This document shows, piece by piece, positions 17,039 to 26,897 of a stretch of DNA of 62,136 nt (the stretch's first letter is position 1; each line of letters starts with the position of its first letter). Source of the stretch: Domibacillus indicus (GTDB lineage Bacteria; Bacillota; Bacilli; Bacillales; Domibacillaceae); NCBI RefSeq assembly GCF_023715895.1, contig NZ_JAMBOO010000024.1, positions 1 through 62,136 of the forward strand. Reading direction: 5' to 3'. The notes under the pieces were generated by a model, which did no database searches, was not told the DNA's origin, and saw only the letters and a program-made list of their open reading frames with translations. The position numbers and the translations under genes were made by a program.

Positions 17039-17980
17039 TTAAAATAATTTTATTAAAATCACACCACCGAGCATTATAATCAGGCCCAATATTTGAATTG
17101 GTACAATTCGGTTCTTAACGGATTTTAATAGCCCAAATTGTTGCACTAGAAGGCTGCCAGCAATCTGACCAAATAAGGCAATAACTACTGTCTGCCCGGT
17201 TCCAATTTGACCAACAAGGTAAACATTAATAAGCACGTATAGTCCACCTATAATACCACCAATCCATACCCACCAAGGAGCTGATTGTTTGATTGGCTCC
17301 TTAATATTGCCGTAAGAACGCTCTTTTAAGCCTACTACAATAATTAGCGTAATGGATCCGATAAAGAATGAGACAAAAGCTGCTTGGAATGGAGAATTCA
17401 GCACTATCCCTAATTGGCCATTGATAGCCGCTTGAATTGACATTAACATACCAGCTCCGATTCCAACAAAACGCCAAGGCCATTGGTTTACCTTGTTTTC
17501 TTTTGTTGTTACGAAAGAATGACGTCTAGACATGACTTCTTGTACAACTACAGCTAAAAATACGCCTAATAAGACTAAGAATACACCGAAGATTCGATTT
17601 ATCCCGAAAGAATGTTCCATTGAGTTAAACCAGCCAAAATGGTCAATTAACATTCCCATAACTACCATTCCTAAGATTGGCATAACAGATGTCTGCACAC
17701 TTCCCAGTTTAGGAAATAGGAGTATGTTTGTGGTCAGTCCAATTACACCACAAAAACCTCCGAACCAAATCCATATTGGCTGGCTCGAGAACAGGTTTAA
17801 AGATAAACCTAGTGGTGAACCACTAATTATTGTAGTGATAGCTAAAAAGACTGCTGCTACTATGAATGAGATCATAGAAGCTAAAAAGGGAGAAACAGTA
17901 AACTTCCTTAATTGTGAATTGATGGCTGTTTGCGCAGCCAAACTGACACCAATTCCAATACCCAAAACGGCTGCAAGCAT
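17039..17980 (-). CDS. DMT-superfamily transporter (DUF606/YdcZ-type)
   Basis: A 313-aa membrane protein with about 10 helices arranged as two DUF606 repeats; each begins with a G-x-x-x-x-x-Q-x-A-I-N element (SLAAQTAINSQL and SIQAAINGQLG). The duplicated form is typical of Bacillus YdcZ-like proteins. Substrate is unknown. ATG 17980 follows AAAGGAGTG. It is a single gene. Confidence 0.85.
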   Translation of the reverse strand: MLAAVLGIGIGVSLAAQTAINSQLRKFTVSPFLASMISFIVAAVFLAITTIISGSPLGLSLNLFSSQPIWIWFGGFCGVIGLTTNILLFPKLGSVQTSVMPILGMVVMGMLIDHFGWFNSMEHSFGINRIFGVFLVLLGVFLAVVVQEVMSRRHSFVTTKENKVNQWPWRFVGIGAGMLMSIQAAINGQLGIVLNSPFQAAFVSFFIGSITLIIVVGLKERSYGNIKEPIKQSAPWWVWIGGIIGGLYVLINVYLVGQIGTGQTVVIALFGQIAGSLLVQQFGLLKSVKNRIVPIQILGLIIMLGGVILIKLF

Positions 17981-18118
17981 CTACTTCACTCCTTTAAAGA
18001 TTAAATATGATTTTTCCTTGGAACTATTTTCTTCTATATCCCCTAAAGGTATAAATAAAAATAGTCCTTGAGTATAGAGCAATTTTCTTAAGTTCGAAAC
18101 GTCCAATCAAGAAGGAAA

Positions 18119-18149
18119 AGATCTCTGTTGAAACAACAGAGATCAATTG
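18119..18149 (-). terminator. terminator of the MFS-Dabb operon
   Basis: An 11-bp perfect stem GATCTCTGTTG with its complement, 3-nt loop, and TTTT on the minus strand. It lies 100 bp beyond the Dabb gene. Confidence 0.75.
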
Positions 18150-18242
18150 TTAAGGAGCAGATTGAACTTTTATTTTTTCCTTAATTAATTATTGGCGGAC
18201 ATTTCATTTCTAACTAATTACCTAAATACCTTTGATTATTTT

Positions 18243-18539
18243 TTAAACATTGATTTGAACAACATTAATGGATGAAGGATCCAAAAGCACAAATGCATTT
18301 GCACCGATGTTTAAATGATCTGGGTTTTCCATGAATATTTTCCAATTTTCTTCATCCTCAAAATCCGCCACTAAAGCCACTGTTGTTTTTGTATCATACC
18401 AACCAAGGTTTTTTCCAACTGTTAGTTGAATTATTTCAGGTACCTTTTCCGACAGTGAACGATAATCATTTAAAAGTTCATCAAGCTGCTCTTCTGTTAC
18501 TCCCTGTTTAATAGAAAACATAAAGATATGTCTAATCAT
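18243..18539 (-). CDS. Dabb-family stress-responsive alpha/beta-barrel protein
   Basis: A 98-aa dimeric alpha/beta-barrel (Dabb) protein, recognised by the N-terminal IRHIFMFSIKQGVTEEQ and the GKNLGWY...DFEDEENWKIF...P.H pattern. Members are small stress proteins or polyketide-type cyclases; the reaction here is unknown. Its ribosome site AAAGGAGA overlaps the end of the MFS gene 14 bp upstream, so the two form an operon. Confidence 0.85.
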   Translation of the reverse strand: MIRHIFMFSIKQGVTEEQLDELLNDYRSLSEKVPEIIQLTVGKNLGWYDTKTTVALVADFEDEENWKIFMENPDHLNIGANAFVLLDPSSINVVQINV

Positions 18540-18553
18540 TTTTTATCTCTCCT

Positions 18554-19729
18554 TTAAAGTGCTTTCTGATGGTTCGTAACTGTTTTCGTTTCTCCACGTC
18601 TAGTCATAGAGTAAATAGCTGGAATCAAAGATAAAAGGATGATTACGCCGCCAACTAAAGGGTTAATCATAACGGAGTATTGATTAATTACAAAACCTCC
18701 AATCATAGATCCCAATGCGAGCCCGATATGCAATGACGAGGTATTCAAACTAAGCTGGATATCCGCTGTATCCGGAGCCGCTTGGATAAGATAACTTTGA
18801 ATAGCAGGACTTGGTGCCATATTGAATGCGCACCATACGGCTACTACCACTACAAATGTAATCATCAAGGATGCGGACAATGGAAGCGTCATAACGACAA
18901 CTGCGTGTACCAGTAAAGTAATCAAGATTGTCTTTGAAGCACCCAATTTATCGGAGCTCCACCCGCCGAGCCATCCGCCGAAAATCCCACCTAAACCATA
19001 TACAAGTAAAACCAAACTAATTGTGGATGCCGATAGGTTCATTCCTTCCTGCATAAAAGGTGTGATATAGGTGTATATTGTGAACTGCCCAGTCATTTGC
19101 AAAATAGAGATAAAGTGTGCAGATAAAATCTTGGGCTGCTTCAGCGTCTTGAGCTGGTTTAAGAGCGGTACACCTGGTTGAGGAGCAGCTTTTGGTAAAT
19201 AACGCAGCATAAATAATGTAACAATAACAGTAAGAACTGAAATCAATCCAAAAGTCATTCTCCAACCCCATAAGTCACCAATCCATGTTCCAAGCGGCAC
19301 GCCAAGCATCATGGAAGCACTAATTCCCATAAAAATTGTACCAATTGCACGACCCTTTAGCTCTGATGATACGATATTGGTTGCCAGTGTTAGTGAAAGA
19401 ACAACAATCAAACCACAACTAGCAGCTTGCACAATTCTTGACACCATTAATATTGCAAAATTCGGACTCATTATAGATAATAAATTACCTGCCAAAAAAA
19501 CAATCATAGCTATAATGAGTAATTTTTTCCTTTCAACTCTTGACGTTAATGTAATAAGAATTGGTGCTCCAATGGCAAATACCAGTGAATATACAGTGAG
19601 AAGCTGTCCAACGGTTGCTACAGAAACGTTTAGATCCGTTCCAATCATATCAATTATGCCAGTAACCACCATTTCAACCGTACCAACGACAAAGACAGCA
19701 ATTGCTAAAAGCCATATTCTTTTATCCAT
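18554..19729 (-). CDS. DHA1-family MFS transporter
   Basis: 391 aa, 12 predicted helices, in the AraJ/NepI/PbuE-like DHA1 group: early acidic motif VGTVEMVVTGI, helix-4 region SRIVQAASCGLIVV and motif C-like GISASMMLGVPLGTWIG. Probably an efflux pump. Two TetR-type palindromes (19893 and near 19932) lie 160-210 bp upstream, and the divergent tetR lies beyond, so TetR repression is likely. Confidence 0.88.
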   Translation of the reverse strand: MDKRIWLLAIAVFVVGTVEMVVTGIIDMIGTDLNVSVATVGQLLTVYSLVFAIGAPILITLTSRVERKKLLIIAMIVFLAGNLLSIMSPNFAILMVSRIVQAASCGLIVVLSLTLATNIVSSELKGRAIGTIFMGISASMMLGVPLGTWIGDLWGWRMTFGLISVLTVIVTLFMLRYLPKAAPQPGVPLLNQLKTLKQPKILSAHFISILQMTGQFTIYTYITPFMQEGMNLSASTISLVLLVYGLGGIFGGWLGGWSSDKLGASKTILITLLVHAVVVMTLPLSASLMITFVVVVAVWCAFNMAPSPAIQSYLIQAAPDTADIQLSLNTSSLHIGLALGSMIGGFVINQYSVMINPLVGGVIILLSLIPAIYSMTRRGETKTVTNHQKAL

Positions 19730-19884
19730 TTCTAACCCTATTCCTCCTAATAATTTTTTTACTTTTCAAAGAGTAGTTCTTCTCTAGTTCATATAAAAAG
19801 GAGTTACTTTACTGTAAGTAAGAAAAAGCAACCATTTCTCTAACCACCTTTATAATTTAATCGAATGTCCGTTGAAATTGATTT

Positions 19885-19950
19885 TATAAACGAACGATCG
19901 TTTATTTTAAAGAAGCGCTTGATCTATAATAAACGATCATTCGATTAATA
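19885..19950. promoter_or_regulatory. TetR-type operators before the MFS operon
   Basis: AACGATCGTT at 19893-19902, in the context AAACGAACGATCGTTTATT, and a half-degenerate partner AATAAACGATCATTCGATTA around 19927-19947. The same palindrome precedes the alcohol dehydrogenase. The gap 19730-20045 otherwise contains a hairpin/terminator region after tetR. Confidence 0.65.
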
Positions 19951-20045
19951 TCAAGCATAAAAAAATCAGAGGAAGTCGTTTTTTCATCCGTCCATAACGA
20001 AATCAGATTTTTTCTCCCTCTGAATAAAAAGTTATAATGCGATAT

Positions 20046-20615
20046 CTAAGCTTTTACAGCATCCCAACTCATTTGAATAATTTTATTTAGATTTTCCTGA
20101 TTCATTTCAACCAGCCCATTAAAATGATCTTTTGCAAATTTCATAACCGGTTCAAAAGTAAAGTTTACCAACAAATGCGTATCAACTTGTTTGAAAACAT
20201 TTTGTTTCTTGCCTTTTTCAAACAAGTTGCGAATTGGATCAAACAACTCAGTCCCTTCTTTACGTGACAATTTATGAATAAGAGGGGAGTTTGAAAACTG
20301 CTCAATGAATAAAAAGTCGTTTTTATTGTTCAAGATAAAATCAGCCAATTTTCTTAAACAGTTTTCAAAAGCTGTTTGTAATGATAAATCATCAAAGTTG
20401 TCGAAAACAGCTTGGCTCATCTTCTTTTTGACGCTTAAATACAGCTTGTTAAGCATATCCTCCTTATTTTCAAAATAAACGTAAATAGTTGAAGAAGATA
20501 CATTAGCTTTCTTTGCAATTTTCGACATAGAAATTTCGGCTAGTCCATATTCATTTATTAGTTCAACGGCAGCGTAAAAAATATTTTCGCTTTTATTTTC
20601 ATCTTTTAGTCTCAT
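20046..20615 (-). CDS. TetR/AcrR-family repressor
   Basis: About 190 aa. The N-terminal HTH is clear (LAEISMSKIAKKANVSSSTIYVYFENKEDML), with a variable helical ligand-binding C-terminus. ATG 20615 (MRLKDENK) fits the family N-terminus; an upstream TTG at 20651 is possible, and neither has a strong ribosome site. A related operator (AAACGATTGTTCGATT, 20628-20644) lies right at its start, suggesting autoregulation. Confidence 0.85.
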   Translation of the reverse strand: MRLKDENKSENIFYAAVELINEYGLAEISMSKIAKKANVSSSTIYVYFENKEDMLNKLYLSVKKKMSQAVFDNFDDLSLQTAFENCLRKLADFILNNKNDFLFIEQFSNSPLIHKLSRKEGTELFDPIRNLFEKGKKQNVFKQVDTHLLVNFTFEPVMKFAKDHFNGLVEMNQENLNKIIQMSWDAVKA

Positions 20616-20850
20616 GAGATGAATGCTAAACGATTGTTCGATTAAAGTCAAGGCGACATCAACGTCATCTCAAGTTGTAACCAGTATCTTATGGAATTAG
20701 TATCGTAAATACCTTCACTGATTTTAGTTAGTAAATTATTAGCTTGCTACACAAGAAATTCTGCGCCATGTTAAGCACCCACCAAAGGAGGCCACAATTG
20801 AAAAGTTAGCCGGGAATTTGGAGAAATTGCACCAGTGTTTAAAATTGCAT

Positions 20851-20874
20851 TTAATCGAACGATCGTTTATTATA
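20851..20874. promoter_or_regulatory. TetR-type operator before alcohol dehydrogenase
   Basis: TTAATCGAACGATCGTTTAT contains the perfect core AACGATCGTT (20858-20867), matching the site at 19893. It lies about 55 bp upstream of the dehydrogenase start. Confidence 0.65.
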
Positions 20875-20922
20875 GGTCGTGCGTTAGTATATTTTTGAAA
20901 AATTGATTGAGGAGGTTTTTTA

Positions 20923-21963
20923 ATGAAAAATGTTAATGCACGCGCAGTTTCCAGTCCGGAGAGTTCATTCCATGCTATTACAATTAATCGCCGTGAACTC
21001 TACCCCCATGACGTACTGATTGAGATTAAATATTCAGGTATTTGCCATTCAGACATTCACCACGCCCGAAGCGAATGGAAAGATGAACACTATCCTCTTG
21101 TTCCGGGACATGAGATTGCAGGAATTGTTACCCAAGTAGGATCCAAAGTAACAAAGTTTAATGTCGGCGATCGGGTGGGAGTCGGTTGTATGGTAGATTC
21201 CTGTGGTGAGTGTGACAACTGTCGCAAAGGTGAGGAGCAGTATTGCCTAAAAGGAAATACCCTTACTTATGCAGATGTAGATAAATACGGAGAACATACG
21301 CAAGGAGGTTATTCTACCCATATTGTCGTAACAGAGGATTTTGTACTCGGAATTCCTGACGGTATCGAACTTGACGTTGCTGCACCATTATTGTGCGCAG
21401 GAATTACGACGTATTCTCCACTGAATCACTGGGGTGCTGGTCCAGGCAAAAATGTAGCAATCGTTGGCCTTGGCGGACTAGGTCATATGGCAGTTAAAAT
21501 CGCAAATGCCATGGGTGCTGAAGTTACAGTGCTATCTCAATCCCTGAGAAAAAAAGATGATGGATTGCGGCTTGGTGCCAGCCACTACTATGCTACAAGT
21601 GATCCTAACACATTTGAAAAGCTAGCCGGCTCTTTTGATATTATTATTAATACCGTAAGTGCAAATATTAATATAGATTCTTATCTTTCATTGCTAAAAA
21701 TGGACGGCGCATTGGTTAATGTGGGCGCACCTGTTGAACCAATATCGTTCAATGTATTTTCACTTCTCGGTCAGCGCAGATCTTTTTCCGGATCCATGAT
21801 TGGGAGTATTCGTGAAACACAGGAAATGCTGGACTTCTGCGCCGAACACAAGATTGGACCAGAGATTGAGATTGTTTCAGCTGATCAGATTGACGAGGCA
21901 TACAATCGCGTATTAGCATCCGATGTTCGGTACCGGTTCGTGATTGACATCAGTACAATGTAA
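20923..21963 (+). CDS. zinc-dependent alcohol dehydrogenase (cinnamyl-type MDR)
   Basis: A 346-aa medium-chain dehydrogenase that oxidises alcohols or reduces aldehydes with NAD(P)H. Catalytic zinc ligands: Cys in GICHSDIHH, His-Glu in PGHEIAG, and a later Cys in [11 protein letters not shown]. The structural zinc cluster is [15 protein letters not shown]. The nucleotide-binding motif is [11 protein letters not shown]. Strong GGAGG site before ATG 20923. The operator shared with the MFS pump and tetR suggests the set answers a toxic aldehyde or similar compound. Confidence 0.93.
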   Translation: MKNVNARAVSSPESSFHAITINRRELYPHDVLIEIKYSGICHSDIHHARSEWKDEHYPLVPGHEIAGIVTQVGSKVTKFNVGDRVGVGCMVDSCGECDNCRKGEEQYCLKGNTLTYADVDKYGEHTQGGYSTHIVVTEDFVLGIPDGIELDVAAPLLCAGITTYSPLNHWGAGPGKNVAIVGLGGLGHMAVKIANAMGAEVTVLSQSLRKKDDGLRLGASHYYATSDPNTFEKLAGSFDIIINTVSANINIDSYLSLLKMDGALVNVGAPVEPISFNVFSLLGQRRSFSGSMIGSIRETQEMLDFCAEHKIGPEIEIVSADQIDEAYNRVLASDVRYRFVIDISTM

Positions 21964-21993
21964 ACTGCGTAAATATCGGTTTCCATATAATTT

Positions 21994-22046
21994 CACAATC
22001 CCTGAATCTTTTTTTAATAAGGAAATCAGGGGTTGTGTCTTTAAAA
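21994..22046 (+). terminator. terminator after alcohol dehydrogenase
   Basis: CACAATCCCTGA pairs with TCAGGGGTTGTG (one mismatch) around an AT-rich loop, followed by a T-rich run. Confidence 0.65.
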
Positions 22047-22187
22047 TTTTCTTGAGACAGAGCTACAAAAAACTTGCTATAAAACTAACTACATAAAATC
22101 GACTTTATTTATATAACTTTGTAAAGGAATGTACTTAAACTAAACTCCCTCTATAAACATTGATGTATCAACGGTTTACATCACTAC

Positions 22188-22412
22188 GTGATGAAGGGAA
22201 AATTATTTTTATACTTACTTATAAACATAGTTTTGAATTTATTGTTTTTATTACCAAGTTGGGTGTACGCTTCGCTAAAGCCGATGGAAATCATTGGCTT
22301 TCGTTTCCGTTATTATGATGCACAATGGATCTCTGCAATGCTTATGATGACGTACCCTCCCATGTCTCTTGGCGTCAGTGCGCTTACATTCCTTCGTTCG
22401 GTCTATTCATAA
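22188..22412 (+). CDS. doubtful small membrane protein
   Basis: A 74-aa frame with a hydrophobic N-terminus (LFLYLLINIVLNLLFLLPSWVYA) and a second moderately hydrophobic part. No ribosome site and no recognised family. It may be a remnant beside the IS110 element. The sequence 22413-22517 shows no gene. Confidence 0.22.
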   Translation: MMKGKLFLYLLINIVLNLLFLLPSWVYASLKPMEIIGFRFRYYDAQWISAMLMMTYPPMSLGVSALTFLRSVYS

Positions 22413-22517
22413 GGCAGAGGCCTGCTAAGCTGCTTCGGGGACTCATGGTCTTAGATTAGTTATCATGCCGGCTTCTCCGTGTCATCCTTCTTGTTATAGT
22501 CGATTGATTGAAATGTA

Positions 22518-23795
22518 TTACACTGACACTCCAAGACAGTGGAGATCTTGCATCATATATCTTGCATCGAAAAGAACTCTCTTCTTGCAAATACCGTGTA
22601 ATATCTTGAGTAATTTACTACATAGCACAACCATTGACTGTTTTCCCCGCAGGGGGTTAAGTGGCCGGGTTGTGTAATATTCATGAAGCTGTTTAAACGC
22701 CTTGTTATGCCGAATCAGTGGGACTATCACTTTGAAGAGAACCATCCTCAATCTCTTCCTGCCGCGCTTGGAGATATGTTTTTGGCCCTTGTGCTGTCCG
22801 GATGAAGTTTCACGCAATGTTAATCCCGCTAGTTTGATGAGTTGGCGTGGATTTTCATAGAGTGAAAAGCTTCCTACTTCCGAAAGCAGATCGACAATTG
22901 TGGCATCCCCTAATCCGGGAACAGAGCTAAGGAGTTCGTATTCTTGAGTCGCTTTCGTCATTTCAGCTAATTGACTGTTTAGACTCTCGATCTCTCCTTC
23001 CAACAACCGGTATTGGCGCAAGAGTGTGGCGATTTCATGTCGGGCCATCTGTAACCCTTCCGTCAGTCCGATCGAACTCGTGGCTGCTTCTACCAGAAGC
23101 TCCGCTTTTGGCAATTGTGGTGCCCTCATTCCCTCTACCTGCCGGTAGAGAAAGACGATCTCTTCAGCTGTTTTTCCTTCAATATCCTGTGGAAGAGGTG
23201 TCATCTGAAGTGCTGCAAGCGCCATCTTTCCGAAAGCCGGATAGACTTGCGTAAACTCTGGAAAATAACGGTCAAGCCAACGGATAATCCGGTTTTTGAT
23301 ACTCGCTAAATCCTCTGTCAGCTTTGAACGTAGTGTAGAACCGATACGCAGTTCAGCCTCGACCTCCTTGAGGAAACGGGGATAGCTAAAGCGGCCGTCT
23401 TTCATTAATCTGGCAATGACCAGTGCATCTTTCTTATCGTTCTTGGTTGGAAGATTATCATCCAATTCCTTGGAACGTTTGACGTGCAATGGATTCACCA
23501 TGACAAGCGGTATCTCATATTGGTGCAGAAAATAGGCCAAGTTCATCCAGTAGTGTCCTGTCGGTTCAATTCCGACGATTACTTCCGTTTTCTTAGTCTC
23601 CTTCATTGCTTGGCGAATCTTTTGATAGAGCGCTTCAAAGCCTTTCTTTGACTGATGTACCGCAAAGGCTTTTTCAATTACACGTCCACGTTCGTCCACA
23701 AAGCAGGCGTAATGCACGCTTTTGGCAATATCCATGCCGATGACGAGAGTGTTTTCCGTGACTTGATTAAGTTTTTCATTCGCTATAGAATTCAT
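22518..23795 (-). CDS. IS110-family transposase (type 1)
   Basis: A 425-aa DEDD transposase: GMDIAKSVH near residue 20, VGIEPTGHYW near 76 and KNDKKDALVIARL near 118 give the RuvC-like acidic residues. The C-terminal Tnp20-like domain includes SSVPGLGDATIVDLLSEVG. ATG 23795 has a perfect GGAGG site; upstream in-frame codons add 27 residues without one. It is clearly different from the 411-aa type at 24163 and 39839. Element ends were not determined; IS110 elements lack simple terminal repeats. Confidence 0.93.
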   Translation of the reverse strand: MNSIANEKLNQVTENTLVIGMDIAKSVHYACFVDERGRVIEKAFAVHQSKKGFEALYQKIRQAMKETKKTEVIVGIEPTGHYWMNLAYFLHQYEIPLVMVNPLHVKRSKELDDNLPTKNDKKDALVIARLMKDGRFSYPRFLKEVEAELRIGSTLRSKLTEDLASIKNRIIRWLDRYFPEFTQVYPAFGKMALAALQMTPLPQDIEGKTAEEIVFLYRQVEGMRAPQLPKAELLVEAATSSIGLTEGLQMARHEIATLLRQYRLLEGEIESLNSQLAEMTKATQEYELLSSVPGLGDATIVDLLSEVGSFSLYENPRQLIKLAGLTLRETSSGQHKGQKHISKRGRKRLRMVLFKVIVPLIRHNKAFKQLHEYYTTRPLNPLRGKQSMVVLCSKLLKILHGICKKRVLFDARYMMQDLHCLGVSV

Positions 23796-23929
23796 AGAGG
23801 AGTCCTCCTTGTTTGATGATGGGTCAATTGGTCGTTGACACTCATGCATCATACTAGAGGGCTCTTTTTCTTTCAAGATGGCGCAAATCCTTCTAACAGG
23901 AATGCTGCTTCGTTCGTATTATAAGGTCA

Positions 23930-24162
23930 GCCAGAAAATTTTCTGGTTGACCATTTTTTATATGGTTTTATGATATCAGTAGCCAGGGTAGAACGTAACT
24001 GCCCGTGGGGCTTGACCCCGTCAGCTAAACCGTTCGCCCCCTACTTGTAGAAACATGATTGAGGCTGATTGGGACGTAGATCTCGTATAACAAGCGAAGC
24101 TGTGATACTGCATGGAGGATAAGGGGTTACTGGCAAATCACTAGATTAGGAGGAGATTTAGA
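23930..24162 (+). ncRNA. candidate IS110 bridge RNA region, copy 1
   Basis: The non-coding stretch between the element end and the transposase start is almost identical in both copies. IS110-group elements are known to encode a structured bridge RNA in this end that pairs with target and donor DNA. Stem candidates include GGTCAGCCAGAAAA with its complement (23925-23953). Exact RNA ends are not known. Confidence 0.5.
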
Positions 24163-25398
24163 ATGAATCCAGTCGTCGGTCTGGATATATCGAAAGGGGA
24201 AAGTCAGGTTCAAGCCTTTCTAGATAAAGGTAAGCCATACAGTAAGAGCTTTAAAGTAAATCACACTCTTGAGGGCCTTCGTTCACTTGTATCGTTTCTT
24301 GAGAATGTAAAGCAAGAAGCTGGGAAGAAACCTTCAGTAATATTAGAGGCTACTGGGCATTATCAAACTCCAGTCGTTCAATACTTGGAAGAACGAGGCT
24401 ATTTATTGGTTATCATCAATCCATTGATCTCCTATAAGGCAAGAGGATCAAGTTTGAGAAAAGTAAAGACAGATGCCATTGATTCCTATCTCCTCTGTGA
24501 GTTGTTTTATAAAGAGGAATTAGAACCGTATAAAAAGCGTGGAGTTCAGTTATTGAACCTTCGGAATCTCACAAGACAACACGAAAACATCACCGGCGTG
24601 ATGGTTCAAACAAAACTTCAATTTCAAGCAGTGCTTGAACAAGTGTTTCCTGAATATAAAGGGGTTTTTGGAGATTTATATTCTGTGGTCTCACTTTCAA
24701 CTCTTTCAGTGTTTCCTTCCTCAGAAGACATTTTGAGGACGAGCGAAGAAGACATTACAGACAGAATAGTTGAGTTATGTAAGAGTAGATCAATCAACTG
24801 GGCAAATGAAAAAGCCATTCAACTTAAAGCTGCGGCAGCACGCAATCCCTTTGAAAAGACCATCTATCAGAGCCATATTCTAAGCCTTGGTATGTATATA
24901 AATATTCTTCTTCAGTACAAAGAACATCTATCAAAGTTAGAAGCAGAGATAGATGCCCTCGCTAAAGAAATAGAAGAATATAGTATCATCAAATCTATCC
25001 CAGGCATCGGAGAAAAGATCGCAGCAACGATTATTTCTGAGATTGGTGAGATTGATCGATTTAGCCATCCTAAAAAGCTTGTAGCCTTCGCTGGAGTGGA
25101 TCCTAGTGTATTCGAGTCTGGCAAGTTTACTGCCACTAAAAACCAGATCACAAAGCGAGGATCGAGCAGACTTCGTCACGCCTTATATATGGCCGTTCGT
25201 TGTGCCATTCGTGATTGCCGGAAGAAGAAAACAACAGATGAAATCATCCCCCGCAACAAAAGAATGCGGGAATTTTACGACAAGAAACGCGAAGAAGGAA
25301 AACCTTTTAAAGTAGCTGTGATTGCTTGTGTGAATAAGCTCTTACATTGGATTTATGCCCTATTAAAAAACAATACGACTTTCCAAGATATAGCCTAA
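24163..25398 (+). CDS. IS110-family transposase (type 2), copy 1
   Basis: 411 aa. DEDD residues: VVGLDISKGESQ, VILEATGHYQ and KTDAIDSYLL; C-terminal Tnp20 domain with SIPGIGEKIAATIISEIG and KRGSSRLRHALYMA. Good GGAGGAG site. It differs from copy 2 mainly after about codon 140: the first 400 bp are nearly identical, the rest has many synonymous and some replacement changes. Confidence 0.95.
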   Translation: MNPVVGLDISKGESQVQAFLDKGKPYSKSFKVNHTLEGLRSLVSFLENVKQEAGKKPSVILEATGHYQTPVVQYLEERGYLLVIINPLISYKARGSSLRKVKTDAIDSYLLCELFYKEELEPYKKRGVQLLNLRNLTRQHENITGVMVQTKLQFQAVLEQVFPEYKGVFGDLYSVVSLSTLSVFPSSEDILRTSEEDITDRIVELCKSRSINWANEKAIQLKAAAARNPFEKTIYQSHILSLGMYINILLQYKEHLSKLEAEIDALAKEIEEYSIIKSIPGIGEKIAATIISEIGEIDRFSHPKKLVAFAGVDPSVFESGKFTATKNQITKRGSSRLRHALYMAVRCAIRDCRKKKTTDEIIPRNKRMREFYDKKREEGKPFKVAVIACVNKLLHWIYALLKNNTTFQDIA

Positions 25399-25530
25399 AG
25401 TCTATATCTAACTAAATAATACAAAACCTTCTAAAAGTATATATTAAGAAGGTTATTTGGTATGCCCTTTTTTAGTATAGCATGAATGATTTTAAGTTTT
25501 TATTGAAAAATCTTGACAAACTATTAGCTG

Positions 25531-25621
25531 GTTAGCTGAATAAGAAAAGGCTGCCAAAATGACAGCCGAGTTATTAAACAAGAGCCCCCGTTAGCTTAAG
25601 TACATTAGTTCACAAACTTGG
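25531..25621 (+). repeat. dispersed repeat R2
   Basis: The unit begins TTAGCTGAATAAGAAAAG, holds a small hairpin (GGCTGCC/GACAGCC) and ends CCCCCGTTAGCTTAAGTACA then TTCACAAACTTGG. Related units lie at 32365-32452 and 32489-32561, and parts flank the second IS110 copy. The IS110 right end abuts this unit. Confidence 0.6.
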
Positions 25622-25626
25622 ACTAA

Positions 25627-25660
25627 AACAAGCCGTTTTCCTTTAAGGAAACGGCTTGTT
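25627..25660. terminator. bidirectional terminator
   Basis: AACAAGCCGTTTTCC pairs with GGAAACGGCTTGTT, one bulge; it is just beyond the minus-strand permease stop. Confidence 0.75.
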
Positions 25661-25666
25661 TATTGT

Positions 25667-26863
25667 TTATGCCACTGATTTTTCGGTTTGTTTTTTCTCT
25701 TTATCTGAATTAAGTTTTAATGCAGAAGCCAGTATGACTAACATGCTAACTACTCCAATCCAAACAAGGTTAGATACTGGAGAATTCCAAGATAATCCTT
25801 GCCCGAAGAAGAACAACTCCCGTAGACCTTGTACCATAAATCGCATTGGCAGCCATGAGAAAATCCAATCACGATAAAATGAAGACATCATTTCAGGTGC
25901 CATTGAAAGCAATGGTGCCCCAAAGAATAACATTAAGGCAAAAACAGGTAAACTTTTAATTCCCAATAGCGAAAGTACAGCTGAAATCATTAAGAAAAAG
26001 CTAAAAGAAGTAATCGATAGAAATAAGGCTGTATCCGTAAACTGTTGAATATGAATTCCTACCATCCCATCTGCCAGCCAAGTTAACCCAAATCCAACGA
26101 CAAGGGCAACAATTGCCCCCATTAATATTTGCCCTATCTTTGCAGCAAGGTTCTCTTTCCGATTTGTAATGGATTGTTTGCTAACAGCGATAAAGATAAT
26201 AGCAGCACTCGCTAAACTTGCTATCCATAGAGGCTGGAATAAAGAAACCGGAGCATTTCCGTTTGCACTATTAGTACCAATTTCATTAACATTCGTGACG
26301 TTTTTTGTAATAGGCGCCGCTAGACTTGCAGCTTGCTTAGCTGTTAATGTTGCTCCTTGTTTTTCAAACCCTTCAAGTAGCTGGGTACGAACATTGTTGT
26401 TCATATTGTCAACTACCCCGTTCAATATTTGTCCTGCCATCGTCGAAGCAGCCATATTCATTCCCTGATTAATAAATATTTGCACTTCAGGTGAAGAAGG
26501 CGCCGGTGTCCGTAATGATACCTGTTTAGAACTAAAATCTTTTGGGATGACCAATGCTGCATAATATTTTTGATTATCTAATCCCTCTCGTACTTCCTCT
26601 GTATTTTTTACTACAACCCATTTCACCGCAGGATCTTCTTGATCTGAAGTTGTTTTTGAATTTTTTTGTATCGTTTCAACTATTGTTTGGCCCATATTCA
26701 TCTTTGGTTGATTAGGGATTTCCACTCCTGCATCCTCATTTACAATTGCAATGGGCAAATTTTTTGGCTGAGTTTGGGCCGATGGAATTAACGTTAATGA
26801 AAAGATAAAAATAACCGCCAATGCGATAAGGGGTGAAACTAATAACAGTTTATTTTTGAACAT
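25667..26863 (-). CDS. YhgE/Pip-type ABC-2-like membrane protein
   Basis: About 398 aa. One N-terminal helix, a long extracytoplasmic domain (about residues 30-200) with the family start LPIAIVNEDAGVEIPNQPK, then five or six C-terminal helices including a FQPLWIASLASAAIIFIA segment. This is the YhgE/Pip and DUF3533 pattern; such proteins act in export or secretion, with unknown substrate. ATG 26863 follows AGGGAGGATATA. The divergent TetR gene with palindromes between them suggests efflux under TetR control. Confidence 0.8.
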   Translation of the reverse strand: MFKNKLLLVSPLIALAVIFIFSLTLIPSAQTQPKNLPIAIVNEDAGVEIPNQPKMNMGQTIVETIQKNSKTTSDQEDPAVKWVVVKNTEEVREGLDNQKYYAALVIPKDFSSKQVSLRTPAPSSPEVQIFINQGMNMAASTMAGQILNGVVDNMNNNVRTQLLEGFEKQGATLTAKQAASLAAPITKNVTNVNEIGTNSANGNAPVSLFQPLWIASLASAAIIFIAVSKQSITNRKENLAAKIGQILMGAIVALVVGFGLTWLADGMVGIHIQQFTDTALFLSITSFSFFLMISAVLSLLGIKSLPVFALMLFFGAPLLSMAPEMMSSFYRDWIFSWLPMRFMVQGLRELFFFGQGLSWNSPVSNLVWIGVVSMLVILASALKLNSDKEKKQTEKSVA

Positions 26864-26897
26864 ATTATATCCTCCCTGATTTTTTGTTATAATAACG

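Larger units (their letters stand above)
23913..25533 (+). mobile_element. IS110-family element (type 2), copy 1
   Basis: Ends are set by comparison with the copy at 39588-41209: identity starts at TTCGTATTATAAGGTCAG and stops after ACTATTAGCTGGTT. There is a 250-bp conserved non-coding 5' part, then the transposase and a 135-bp 3' part with a hairpin near 25430. No inverted repeats are seen, as is normal for IS110. Confidence 0.88.
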
